Of a DNA stretch of 14,808 nucleotides, positions 1 to 6,606 are shown piece after piece. The stretch spans positions 1 through 14,808 of the forward strand of contig CAZKYX010000027.1 in assembly GCA_964557125.1 (NCBI GenBank). The letters run 5' to 3'. Origin of the DNA: CAZKYX01 sp964557125 (GTDB taxonomy: Bacteria; Patescibacteriota; Microgenomatia; Levybacterales; GWA1-39-11). The translations under genes were made by a program, and so were the position numbers. Within the stretch, counting starts at the first letter, position 1. Each line of letters opens with the position of its first letter. The notes under the pieces are model-generated. The model was not told the DNA's origin, searched no databases, and worked only from the letters and a program-made list of their open reading frames with translations.

Positions 1-76
1 CTTCTAAAAAGGTCTCAATTTTCTTCACCCTTTTTTCAAGCGCAAATAGTTTTTTCTTTAATTCTTCATCAGTCAT
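1..76 (-). CDS. Hypothetical protein, N-terminal fragment (runs off the window)
   Basis: Only the first 25 codons are in the window. The visible N-terminus is Met-Thr-Asp-Glu-Glu-Leu followed by a heptad-like mix of Lys, Glu and Leu (LFALEKRVKKIETFLE), which suggests an amphipathic helix or coiled coil at the start of a small protein. The ATG lies at 74-76. A -10-like TACAAT on the minus strand (83-88), preceded by TG at the extended -10 position, ends 6 nt before the ATG, and there is no Shine-Dalgarno, so a leaderless mRNA is likely. It follows the DUF1697 gene on the same strand. Function cannot be assigned from this fragment. Confidence 0.55.
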   Translation of the reverse strand, partial: MTDEELKKKLFALEKRVKKIETFLE

Positions 77-109
77 ATGAGTATTGTAACATGTAGCACT
101 AGGGTGGGA

Positions 110-655
110 TTAGAGTCTTTTTGCAATTCTCTCAAGAGTATTTATTGTTCTTGTGGTTATTGCTTTACCATAATTTTTTTCAAGGTGCAGCATAAATTCA
201 GGTGTACCAGAGGCAGTTGTGTCAATTATTGTACAAAGTGCTTTTATNNNNNNNNNNAGCTATTGCTATTTATGACAATGCTTTGTTAGCAGACTATTTT
301 TCATATCCAAAGTCTTCGGAATTTTTCTGAAAAAAGTAACTATTAAATATGAAGTTGCATCGTGCTTCAGACTTCCAAATGGTTTTGTTGTGAGAAATTC
401 TTCAAGCTCTTCTTTTGATTTGACGATGGTATAGCATGGTTTTCCAATGCTTTTTAAAAGTGCCTCTTCTATCTCTTGTTCTAGTTGCTCAATATTTTTG
501 TTAGGAGATTCAAACAATATATTTCCACTTGAAATAAATGAACGGACATTTGAATAACCCAAAGACTCAAAAACGTTCCTCAAACTTTCATTGGATTTTT
601 TCGGATCTCCTGGGCCAATGCCACGAAGAAATGCAGCATATTTCGTAGGTATCAT
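110..655 (-). CDS. DUF1697 family protein, interrupted by an assembly gap
   Basis: The N-terminal part (266-655) has the DUF1697 hallmarks: a start of the type YAAFLRGIGPG, then LRNVFESLGYSNVRSFISSGN, and a Lys/Glu-rich helix. Reading the minus strand beyond the 10-N gap gives the matching family C-terminus (CTIIDTTASGTPEFM, then an LEKxYGKxITTRTxxTLERI pattern) ending in TAA at 110-112. Both halves therefore belong to one gene of about 180 residues, the usual family length. A TAG at 266-268 just before the gap breaks the frame; it is probably a contig-end error, although a real pseudogene is possible. The start is ATG at 653-655, with an extended -10 (TGG-TATACT, hexamer 662-667) 6 nt upstream and no Shine-Dalgarno. 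The biochemical role of DUF1697 is not established. Confidence 0.8.
248..257. other. Assembly gap (10 N)
   Basis: Ten Ns join two contigs inside the DUF1697 gene. The two coding halves are in the same frame across it if exactly ten bases are counted, but the length is probably nominal. Confidence 0.95.
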
Positions 656-709
656 AAGGCGAGTATACCAAATCTTATTTCATAGCAGGTCTGTTAAAGC
701 CCTATAGTG

Positions 710-737
710 TTGGGGTGGGCCTGAAATATGCTATAAT
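710..737 (+). promoter_or_regulatory. Promoter of the zinc-ribbon gene
   Basis: TTGGGG (710-715), a 16-nt spacer and a perfect TATAAT (732-737). Transcription would start near 744, giving a leader of about 185 nt before the ATG at 928. The -35 matches consensus at only three positions, so the -10 carries the call. Confidence 0.6.
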
Positions 738-750
738 CTGCTTACTGTAA

Positions 751-802
751 GTTTGCGACACGATGCATATGAACATTCGCTGTTCATATATGACGTCCAA
801 AC
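751..802 (+). promoter_or_regulatory. Structured 5' leader element
   Basis: A long hairpin can form just after the predicted transcription start. The inner stem is ATATGAAC (767-774) with GTTCATAT (782-789) around a 7-nt loop. The outer stem is GTTTG-GAC (751-759, with one bulged C) with GTCCAAAC (795-802). The two helices are separated by an internal loop. A second small hairpin, TCCCA/TGGGA, lies near 887-902, ahead of the Shine-Dalgarno. I do not recognise a known riboswitch family. The perfect 8-bp inner palindrome could also be a protein operator. Confidence 0.45.
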
Positions 803-927
803 GCGCAGGCGAAATCTAGCACATTTACATAGGAGCAACTTTATAACAGGTTAGAATCTACGTATCGCAAATGATCTCCCACCGTAATCCCAAAGCATGG
901 GACAAGCATCAATGAGGATGTAAAAAT

Positions 928-1539
928 ATGGCCAGCCAGCAGCTAACGTGTCGTGATTGTGGAAGCTCTTTTGAGTTTTCAGACAGGGACGCAGAGTTCT
1001 ACGCATCAAAGGGGTTTAAAAACCCCTCTCGCTGCAAGGATTGCAGAAGCAAAAAGAACGGAGGCAACTCAGGTTCTACCAATCAACGGACGCCGCGCGC
1101 GACAAAGCCAAAGAAGCAGATGTATGATGCGTTTTGCGCAGGGCTCGGACAATGGATACCTGGCCATCATGTACAGGTACCCTTTGAAACCGACCCAACC
1201 AGACCGTTTTACTGCCGCGATCACAAACCAGAGCGACCACTTCACCGTGGCGATAAAGTCTCTATGAGATATAACGCTAACGGTGCACCGACAGGATCAA
1301 CCTTTGGAGGTGTCAGACGCGATGCCTCAAGCAACGTGACTGGCTTTAGCAACAAGGGTCCAGGAGGTGGGCTGACTCACTCAGACCGTCTTGGAAATTA
1401 CACCGGTAGTACCTACCAAGGACCCGGTGGTGGTGGTATGTCGACTAACAAGTCGGGAAAAATTAAATCCTCCACCGATACTCGTGGCAACCGAAAGGGG
1501 CCGATGGGTAATAATAAAGGTTCCTCATCTAACCTTTAA
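928..1539 (+). CDS. Zinc-ribbon protein with Gly-rich basic tail
   Basis: 203 residues. The N-terminus carries a zinc ribbon with C8-x2-C11 and C36-x2-C39, matching the small 'probable zinc-ribbon' family often seen in Patescibacteria. A second module at about 66-100 resembles the CxxC-x17-CxxC domain in its second half (VPFETDPTRPFYCRDH), but its first CxxC is replaced by C70 with H80/H81, and the last Cys by H99. From about residue 140 the protein is Gly/Ser/Asn/Lys-rich and probably disordered; such a tail could bind nucleic acid, which is inference. The start is chosen for the Shine-Dalgarno GAGGA (914-918), 9 nt before the ATG. It has its own promoter, a long leader and a strong terminator, so it is monocistronic. 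Its base composition appears more GC-rich than its neighbours. Confidence 0.85.
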   Translation: MASQQLTCRDCGSSFEFSDRDAEFYASKGFKNPSRCKDCRSKKNGGNSGSTNQRTPRATKPKKQMYDAFCAGLGQWIPGHHVQVPFETDPTRPFYCRDHKPERPLHRGDKVSMRYNANGAPTGSTFGGVRRDASSNVTGFSNKGPGGGLTHSDRLGNYTGSTYQGPGGGGMSTNKSGKIKSSTDTRGNRKGPMGNNKGSSSNL

Positions 1540-1569
1540 AAATTAGCTAGATTTCGCCCTTACACCTTT

Positions 1570-1605
1570 GGCGGGCGGGAGCTTTTTGCTCCTGTCCGCC
1601 ATTTT
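1570..1605 (+). terminator. Rho-independent terminator after the zinc-ribbon gene
   Basis: A 13-bp stem (1570-1582 with 1588-1600, two G-U wobbles) with a T5 loop, followed by ATTTTC. It sits 30 nt after the stop at 1539. Confidence 0.85.
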
Positions 1606-1645
1606 CATGTAAATTTCGAATGTATTTTTGTGTTAATAATTAACT

Positions 1646-1981
1646 ATGGCCACACTTCAATCTACCGTTGATTTTATTGCATCCCAAATTGATAATGCAG
1701 GCAGCATCACCAGCAGGAAAATGTTTGGGGAATATGCATTGTATTGCGATGGAAAAGTTATCGCATTTGTATGCGATGATGCGTTATTTTTAAAACCTAC
1801 AAAAGAAGCCAAAGATTTTTTCCCTGAAGCACAAGATGCTCCTGCCTATCCTGGGTCAAAAATGTATATGCTCATTCCTGAAGAAAAATGGGAAGACAGG
1901 GATTTTATGTCTGAGCTTATTACAATTTCCTACAACGCACTTCCATTCCCAAAACCAAAAAAACTTAAAAAAGTTACCTGA
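1646..1981 (+). CDS. TfoX/Sxy N-terminal domain protein
   Basis: 111 residues that are essentially a stand-alone TfoX N-terminal domain. It shows the family pattern of an N-terminal helix, SRKMFGEYALYCDGKVIAFV, DALFLKP, an acidic stretch with AYPGSKMYM, and a final YNALPFPKPKK tail. Proteins with only this domain are widespread and are not proven competence regulators; the C-terminal TfoX domain is absent. There is no Shine-Dalgarno. A TAATAA-like -10 (1634-1640) ends about 5 nt before the ATG, suggesting a leaderless transcript. It converges with the gene ending at 1991, leaving 9 nt between the two stops. Family assignment is firm; function is unknown. Confidence 0.88.
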   Translation: MATLQSTVDFIASQIDNAGSITSRKMFGEYALYCDGKVIAFVCDDALFLKPTKEAKDFFPEAQDAPAYPGSKMYMLIPEEKWEDRDFMSELITISYNALPFPKPKKLKKVT

Positions 1982-1990
1982 AATTGAATG

Positions 1991-2548
1991 TTATTCCGGA
2001 TTTGCTACTCCGTAATACAACAAATTTATGAATTGATTATGTCTTTCTTCTTCTTGCTCTTCCCCCTCTTCATCTCTATCTATCTCCTTCTTCAATCTTT
2101 CGACCTGCACTCCGTTCATAAGATAAAAATGTACAGATGTTGGTTGGGGCTCTTCGGTTTCTTCGGGTTTGAAATGCAAATAGGGTACGAGGAATTTATT
2201 GTTCTTTTTACTATTGTTGTAAAGGACATTTTCTATTTCTAAAGCATTGGTAAGACCTAATTGCAAAGAAGCGAGCCCTACATTCAACACTCTAGCACGC
2301 GTATTACAAAATCCGATTTCTACCATTTTCCTTACACCTAGTGTTTTATTACATACCATTTTTTCCTCTCCGTCTGAAGAAAAAAGAGAAAGGTCAAGGA
2401 AAGTTTTTTTCTCCAGAGTCGTCATTAGCTCGCCTACGAATTCCTGTGGTTCCAAACCTTTTTCAGAAAGTCTTTGAGCATACTTCTCGGCAGCAACTTC
2501 TCTTCTTGAATATCCCCGTTCTTCGGGTGTAATAAATTGCTCAGTCAT
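1991..2548 (-). CDS. Hypothetical protein, not recognised
   Basis: 185 residues from the ATG at 2546-2548. An in-frame GTG two codons upstream (2552-2554) would lie upstream of the predicted transcription start, because a perfect TATAAT (2557-2562, minus strand) ends 8 nt before this ATG. There is no Shine-Dalgarno. The protein is soluble-looking and charged, with an N-terminal helical stretch containing YSRREVAAEKYAQRLSEKG, a central VRKMVEIGFCNTRARVLNVG segment that could be a helix-turn-helix or repeat helix, and a very acidic C-terminal patch (EIDRDEEGEEQEEE). I recognise no family. It lies directly downstream of, and on the same strand as, the BRO-N gene, but has its own promoter. Confidence 0.65.
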   Translation of the reverse strand: MTEQFITPEERGYSRREVAAEKYAQRLSEKGLEPQEFVGELMTTLEKKTFLDLSLFSSDGEEKMVCNKTLGVRKMVEIGFCNTRARVLNVGLASLQLGLTNALEIENVLYNNSKKNNKFLVPYLHFKPEETEEPQPTSVHFYLMNGVQVERLKKEIDRDEEGEEQEEERHNQFINLLYYGVANPE

Positions 2549-2599
2549 ACACACGTATTATACACCTCCAGTTTGAGGTTGGTATAAACGTCTTGGGGA

Positions 2600-3427
2600 T
2601 TACTTTTTTATACCTAACAAATTAGCATTACGCTTTGTAATGACTTTTTTTCCTGTTTTGGCTTCAATGTCTCGCCTAGCATTACCAGCAACACTACCAC
2701 CTTCATTGGCAACTTTTATATTTTCGTTCATACTTTTTGGTTCTCTCTTTTCAGAGATTTCTGTAGTTGCTGTTTCGGCCAGCATATTAAGAACTAACTC
2801 CAAATTTGTCATATTGTCACGAAGATTTTCTTTCTTTAAACCTTTAAGCTTCTTGTATTCTTTCGTAGTCATACCCGTCCACGCCTTTGTTATTTCATTG
2901 GTCAGTATTGCAAATGCAACACCCTCTTTTACTCCTCTATTCTCCCATTCATCTGTTAAGGCTTTACGTATTTCTATACTTTTAATGCGTTGATTGATCC
3001 AGTCTCGACTGTATCCTTTTTGTAAATACGTTTTGAGAGCACGATTAATAGCTAGCTCGGGGTCGGCAGTTTCCTCAAGCCTCTCATAACCAACTTTAGC
3101 CAACCAAAGCTTAAATGGTTCTGCGTTGGGAGATGGAATTGACTGGATAAGTCGAAGCATCACTTCGGTATCTGCTGCATCAGTCAGGCGCATTTTGCCA
3201 TCGGGAGCTATCATTTTCAAAGCGTGACATTTTGTCACGGTTTCGTCCCCACCCTCCTTTAACAATCTTTCCTTTAATTTTCTCCAATAAACTACAGGGT
3301 TAGAACTTTTCGTTAATACCGAAATAACATCTGAAACTGAAAAATACCAAAGTTCTTTTTCTTCATCCCAGTGACGGCGAATTCGTCTCCCTTCAAAGAG
3401 GGCGATAATTTTCTCCTTTTTAGGCAT
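2600..3427 (-). CDS. BRO-N domain protein, DinD-like
   Basis: 275 residues. Residues 5-115 match the BRO N-terminal (phage antirepressor-type) domain: FEGRRIRRHWDEEKELWYFSVSDVISVL, then VVYWRKLKERL, and the end of the domain at NAEPFKLWLAKVGYERL. The remainder (about 118-245) resembles the helical C-terminal part of DNA-damage-inducible protein D and related proteins: DPELAINRALKTYLQKGYSRDWINQRIKSIEIR, EGVAFAILTNEITKAWTG, and a final tail of the form GGSVAGNARRDIEAKTGKKV. BRO-N domains bind DNA, and DinD interacts with RecA in E. coli; whether that applies here is not visible. The -10 TATTAT (3435-3440) ends 7 nt before the ATG and there is no Shine-Dalgarno, so it is probably leaderless. No phage genes flank it. 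Confidence 0.82.
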   Translation of the reverse strand: MPKKEKIIALFEGRRIRRHWDEEKELWYFSVSDVISVLTKSSNPVVYWRKLKERLLKEGGDETVTKCHALKMIAPDGKMRLTDAADTEVMLRLIQSIPSPNAEPFKLWLAKVGYERLEETADPELAINRALKTYLQKGYSRDWINQRIKSIEIRKALTDEWENRGVKEGVAFAILTNEITKAWTGMTTKEYKKLKGLKKENLRDNMTNLELVLNMLAETATTEISEKREPKSMNENIKVANEGGSVAGNARRDIEAKTGKKVITKRNANLLGIKK

Positions 3428-3505
3428 ATGTAGAATAATATTACTACTTTTGAAGCTAAATTGCGAATTTTTTTGAGGCTGTTATTCAAGATGTATAATA
3501 ACTCA

Positions 3506-3669
3506 ATGAGGATAAATATTATTGTTCATCCAAACTCCAAAAAAAGAAGAATTGCAAAAGATATTTTGGGACAATTAAATGTATATGTGTCCGCTCCTCC
3601 GGTTGAAGGAAAGGCAAATAAAGAAGTTGCTGAAGTTCTTACAGAATATTTTAACGTAAAGAAAAGTGC
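3506..3669 (+). CDS. DUF167 (YggU-like) protein, C-terminus lost in gap
   Basis: The start is ATG at 3506-3508, not the upstream ATG at 3461, because a perfect TATAAT (3494-3499) ends 6 nt before it and transcription should begin at the ATG. The visible 54 residues contain the DUF167 signature: VHPNSKKRRI, then VYVSAPPVEGKANKEVAEVL, with the conserved PPVEGKAN loop. The family is about 75-95 residues long, so roughly 20-40 residues are hidden in the 100-N gap. DUF167 proteins are small conserved proteins of unestablished function. The rhodanese gene converges on it from the far side of the gap. Confidence 0.85.
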
Positions 3670-3769
3670 NNNNNNNNNNNNNNNNNNNNNNNNNNNNNNN
3701 NNNNNNNNNNNNNNNNNNNNNNNNNNNNNNNNNNNNNNNNNNNNNNNNNNNNNNNNNNNNNNNNNNNNN
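3670..3769. other. Assembly gap (100 N)
   Basis: Exactly 100 Ns, a nominal scaffold spacer. It hides the C-terminus of DUF167 and most of a rhodanese domain, so the real missing sequence is likely to be about 250-350 bp. Confidence 0.95.
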
Positions 3770-3873
3770 GGAGTTCTGACATCCAAGATAATAATGTCTT
3801 TTTGAGAATTTATGTCTTCAAACACTTTCTCAGCTTCTACTTCCGGAACACTCGGTTGATGAAATCCAAACAT
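3770..3873 (-). CDS. Rhodanese-like domain protein, N-terminal fragment
   Basis: About 34 residues are visible before the gap. The segment VPEVEAEKVFEDINSQKD followed by IIILDVRT is the first strand and helix of a rhodanese domain; DVRT is the conserved first signature. The active-site Cys loop would lie in the missing part, so it is not known whether this is a catalytic sulfurtransferase. No signal peptide or membrane segment precedes the domain. The ATG at 3871-3873 sits at the end of an alternating AT run; CAAAAT or TATATA could serve as the -10, and no Shine-Dalgarno is present. Confidence 0.75.
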
Positions 3874-3939
3874 ATATATATTTTGCTGTATAAAACAATT
3901 AAATGCAGTGATTTAAATCATGAACGTCTTAGAAAACTT

Positions 3940-4242
3940 TTATTTCTTTTTTGGGGTGTAGACTTTTCCTGAAGAAGGAGTGGAAGCTTTTTTAACTGGT
4001 GCCTTCTTTGGCGCTGTTTTTGTTGACCCTGTGCTTGTGGAACGGGTAGCGAACTCATCAACCTTACTTTTTACACTTTTTCCAATCTTCACTGCTTCAT
4101 CAGAAAGATCATCAACTGTCTTTTTTATTTTTGCCTGATTTTTCTTATCTGACAATACAACTGCAGCAGCTCCTAAAGCCGCTCCAGTAAGTGCTGCACC
4201 TATAGCAATTGCTTCCCCAAATGATGTGTTTTTCTTTTTCAT
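3940..4242 (-). CDS. YtxH-like small membrane protein with basic tail
   Basis: 100 residues. An Ala/Gly-rich hydrophobic segment at about 9-30 (AIAIGAALTGAALGAAAVVL) is followed directly by SDKKNQAKIKKTVDDL and an amphipathic helix to about residue 65. This is the usual plan of YtxH-like proteins: a single membrane helix, then a charged coiled-coil-like helix. The last 30 residues are Lys/Pro/Ala/Thr-rich (KKAPVKKAS, TPKKK), resembling a histone-H1-like basic tail. A perfect TATAAT (4250-4255) ends 7 nt before the ATG; the spacer AGGAAAT could act as a weak Shine-Dalgarno only if transcription starts early. Function unknown. Confidence 0.65.
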   Translation of the reverse strand: MKKKNTSFGEAIAIGAALTGAALGAAAVVLSDKKNQAKIKKTVDDLSDEAVKIGKSVKSKVDEFATRSTSTGSTKTAPKKAPVKKASTPSSGKVYTPKKK

Positions 4243-4635
4243 ATTTCCTATTATACTACAAACCCCTTCAATGAGTATTAATCTAGATCACATACTCCTA
4301 TTAATTTGCATTCTAAGGAAGCGCGTTAAAATTTTTTGACTGAAGTGAAGACGGGGGATTCCTCGTCCGCCAACTGGCGGATCGAGGAGGGGGTGAACTC
4401 ACACACTTCACAAAGGATGAAAATTAGCGACCCTTAGCTGCAAAGAGCTTTTGGTACTTTTTTCGGCAGAAAAGTACTGAAAAAAAATGAATTACTAAGA
4501 TTCCGGACCAAGCCCGGAATGACATGAAAAAAAGATTGCGTCGTTTCTCTCGCAATGACAAATACGGGGCTGTATCCTAATTTATTACAGGTTACCTATT
4601 GCTTTAAACTTAAATTCAGCGCATACTACTATTAG
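4243..4635. repeat. Gene-free stretch with a cluster of palindromic elements
   Basis: No plausible gene. Four inverted repeats lie in a row. (1) 4341-4410: outer arms TGAAGTG/CACTTCA, inner arms CCTCG/CGAGG (4361-4365/4383-4387) and TCCGCCA/TGGCGGA (4366-4372/4375-4381). (2) 4454-4477: GTACTTTT/AAAAGTAC. (3) 4499-4524: GATTCCGG...CCGGAATGACA. (4) 4534-4560: GATTGCG...CGCAATGACA. Elements 3 and 4 share the frame GATT-arm-loop-arm-AATGACA and look like two members of one family. None is followed by a clear T-tract, so they look like dispersed palindromic repeats rather than terminators. Confidence 0.7.
4599..4627 (+). promoter_or_regulatory. Possible promoter of the LapA-like gene
   Basis: TTGCTT (4599-4604), a 17-nt spacer and CATACT (4622-4627), ending 8 nt before the ATG at 4636. 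No Shine-Dalgarno is present. Confidence 0.45.
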
Positions 4636-4968
4636 ATGTTTTCGCTAATACTTTTACTCGTTGTTGCTCTTGGGTTTGGCTACTTTGCTACCCAAAATAC
4701 TCAAAGCATTACTCTGACACTCATCAATACACCCATCACGGGAATTCCACTCTATGTTGTTATCGGCATAACCCTTCTTATTGGATTTGCTGTCTGCTGG
4801 CTTATTAGTCTTTCAGATACCTTTTCATCATTTCTTACGATAAGAGGAAAAAATAGCAAAATAAATAATTCCAACAAAGCGCTTGACGCGCAATCAAAAC
4901 AAATTCGACAACTAGAACTTGAAAATGCAAAGCTCCAAGGTGAGTTAAAAAGTAAATCTTCTCAATAA
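4636..4968 (+). CDS. LapA (DUF1049) domain membrane protein
   Basis: 110 residues. The first helix (1-18), the ATQNTQSITLTLINTPI segment, and a second helix (38-60, containing VVIGITLLIGFAVCWL) match the LapA/DUF1049 domain. After the second helix comes a cytoplasmic tail whose final 30 residues form a coiled coil (QSKQIRQLELENAKLQGEL). In Enterobacteria LapA works with LapB in lipopolysaccharide control; a Patescibacterium without LPS would not use it that way, so only the domain can be assigned, not that role. It is monocistronic, followed by a 72-nt spacer before the GlpX-like gene on the same strand. Confidence 0.8.
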   Translation: MFSLILLLVVALGFGYFATQNTQSITLTLINTPITGIPLYVVIGITLLIGFAVCWLISLSDTFSSFLTIRGKNSKINNSNKALDAQSKQIRQLELENAKLQGELKSKSSQ

Positions 4969-5040
4969 CTTTCCTCCTGTCGGTTTTATGTCAGGAAAAT
5001 ATCAAGCGACATATTCTCTTGCTCGTTAGACTTAATCTCA

Positions 5041-6087
5041 ATGCTAAAAGAACAATTCCTCCAAGAAGCACACCCGCGAGAGATGCTTTCAAGTGCACTA
5101 GCTCATTATCCCGAAGTTACAGCCGCTGCAGCTGTTGCTGCATTTATAGACACCCACAGACGACACGCTGAATATGGTGGAAGCGTCCCTAAAGAAGTCA
5201 CTGATGAATGGAAGCATGGCATTGACGGGGCAGCTTGCGAAGCAATGGCAGAGAGGCTTTCTAGAATTCCTTTCCACACAATAAAGGTAGGGAGTGAAGG
5301 AGCGAAGGAAATATTCCATGCCGGTATCGAGGCGCCTTCAGTACAGGGAGAGTATAACTCTTATAATGGGTACCCAATATTGTGGGGAGTAAGTGATGTT
5401 GTTGAGCAAACAACTCGCCTTTCAAGACTGCAGGATGGAGCTGCTAGCGTTCTAGCAATTACCATGCCAAATGGCATTATGCCAACTGATATAAGTGTTC
5501 ATTATTTAATGAAGCTCATTGGCCCGCCGCAGGCAAGAGGAGCCATGTCTTTAGACCAAGACCACACACAAAATCTAGATAACTTATTGCAGGTCTTAAA
5601 AATTCGACCATATGAATTGACCCAAGTCACATTAAATGATGCAACGCGTCCCATGAACACACCATTTGTAGAAGCGGCTAGAAAGCTTGGGGTGAATTTA
5701 AAACTGGTTGATTCAGGAGACCTCATGCCCGGAATTCTTGCGGGTGGAGACCAAGAGAATAATGAAAAAGGGTACTATGTTGTCGCAACAAGAGGAGGAA
5801 TGGAAGAAGGAACAATTGCTGCTCTTGGCGCTAGAATTCAAGGAGGATTTATGGAAGCAAGAGTGTGGAATAAAGACGAAAAGGTAATGGCACAAAACAA
5901 ACTCTATACACTTGATGATTTGGCTCCCGAAACATCTGATATGGCACTTATTAACGTGACTGGAATTACGGGGGATGATTATTTAGGAATACCAGCAGTA
6001 CAAAAGCTGACTGACAATTCGTATGTTAGCACTACTCTAACTGTTTCAAGAAATGGGTTGGAAATGGCAAGACACTATCATTCCTGA
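5041..6087 (+). CDS. Class II fructose-1,6-bisphosphatase (GlpX-like), divergent
   Basis: 348 residues, near the usual 320-340. The order of conserved blocks follows GlpX: DGAA at 62-65; a degenerate metal loop at 83-90 (VGSEGAKE, where GlpX has IGEGEIDE); D-x-x-E-x-T at 119-124 (GlpX DPIEGT); LMKLIGPPQARG at 156-167; DGD-like SGDLMPGILAGGD at 225-237; RGGMEEG at 251-257 (GlpX GGAPEG, with the metal-binding Glu); VTGITGDDYL at 306-315; and STTLTVSR at 330-337. In bacteria such enzymes hydrolyse fructose-1,6-bisphosphate (gluconeogenesis), some also sedoheptulose bisphosphate. The Asp of the GDK motif seems to be missing and the GEGE loop is altered, so activity is uncertain. The start region has no Shine-Dalgarno. 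The gene converges with the baeRF-like gene, 3 nt apart. Confidence 0.82.
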   Translation: MLKEQFLQEAHPREMLSSALAHYPEVTAAAAVAAFIDTHRRHAEYGGSVPKEVTDEWKHGIDGAACEAMAERLSRIPFHTIKVGSEGAKEIFHAGIEAPSVQGEYNSYNGYPILWGVSDVVEQTTRLSRLQDGAASVLAITMPNGIMPTDISVHYLMKLIGPPQARGAMSLDQDHTQNLDNLLQVLKIRPYELTQVTLNDATRPMNTPFVEAARKLGVNLKLVDSGDLMPGILAGGDQENNEKGYYVVATRGGMEEGTIAALGARIQGGFMEARVWNKDEKVMAQNKLYTLDDLAPETSDMALINVTGITGDDYLGIPAVQKLTDNSYVSTTLTVSRNGLEMARHYHS

Positions 6088-6090
6088 GGA

Positions 6091-6537
6091 CTAACTCAAA
6101 CTTTTCTGGATTTGCTCTTCAGTTTCGGCTTCTTCTAGCTGTTCGATGACTTTCATAGCTTTTTTTGATATTTCTTCAAAAGGAATTTTTAAATCGGTGA
6201 CAAATGAACCTTTTACTTTTTGTATAAAAGGTGGGTGAAATACTTTTTCAACTTGAGGTATGAGAGGCTTGTGACTCCCTATGATAATTCCGTCTATATG
6301 GGAAAGTCTTGCATAAGATTCAACAGCTTTTCCAACTTCTGTTAAAAATTTGTGAAGTTGTTCTTGACTGTGACGAAAGAGTTTGTCCTGAGGGTCCCAC
6401 GTATTCTCACCGTGCTTTACGTTCTGGTCTACTTGTCCTCCAAGTCTTTTAAACTCTTCAAACATTCCTTCTGAAACGGTATAAAGTGTTGCATGAATCC
6501 TATCTATCAAAATGAGAATGTATGTTTTATTTTCCAT
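6091..6537 (-). CDS. baeRF-like (eRF1-domain related) protein
   Basis: 148 residues. The layout resembles bacterial/archaeal release-factor-like (baeRF) proteins: an opening strand pair YILILIDRIHATLYTVSEGMFEE, a linker with HGENTWDPQDKLFRHSQEQLHKFLTEV, a Rossmann-type strand IDGIIIGSHKPLIPQVEKVF, and a last segment FIQKVKGSFVTDLKIPFEEI followed by a long C-terminal helix. In this family the domain is related to the middle and C-terminal parts of eRF1, and members are proposed to act on ribosomes; no peptidyl-release GGQ motif is visible here. The similarity is judged by pattern only. A TATATA -10 (6545-6550) ends 7 nt before the ATG and there is no Shine-Dalgarno. Confidence 0.6.
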   Translation of the reverse strand: MENKTYILILIDRIHATLYTVSEGMFEEFKRLGGQVDQNVKHGENTWDPQDKLFRHSQEQLHKFLTEVGKAVESYARLSHIDGIIIGSHKPLIPQVEKVFHPPFIQKVKGSFVTDLKIPFEEISKKAMKVIEQLEEAETEEQIQKSLS

Positions 6538-6606
6538 AAGTCTTTATATACCCATTGTAGTCTTCTCTTGATTTTACGCAATGACCTAAATCACACAACC
6601 CCACAG

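Noticed and set aside
953..1267. Overlapping plus-strand frame inside the zinc-ribbon gene
   Set aside because: Out-of-frame shadow; the zinc-ribbon frame has the ribosome site, cysteine motifs and terminator.
2640..2993. Hydrophobic plus-strand frames opposite the BRO-N gene and opposite 1991-2548
   Set aside because: Antisense shadows of Lys/Glu-rich coding sequence, which read as Phe/Leu/Ser on the other strand.
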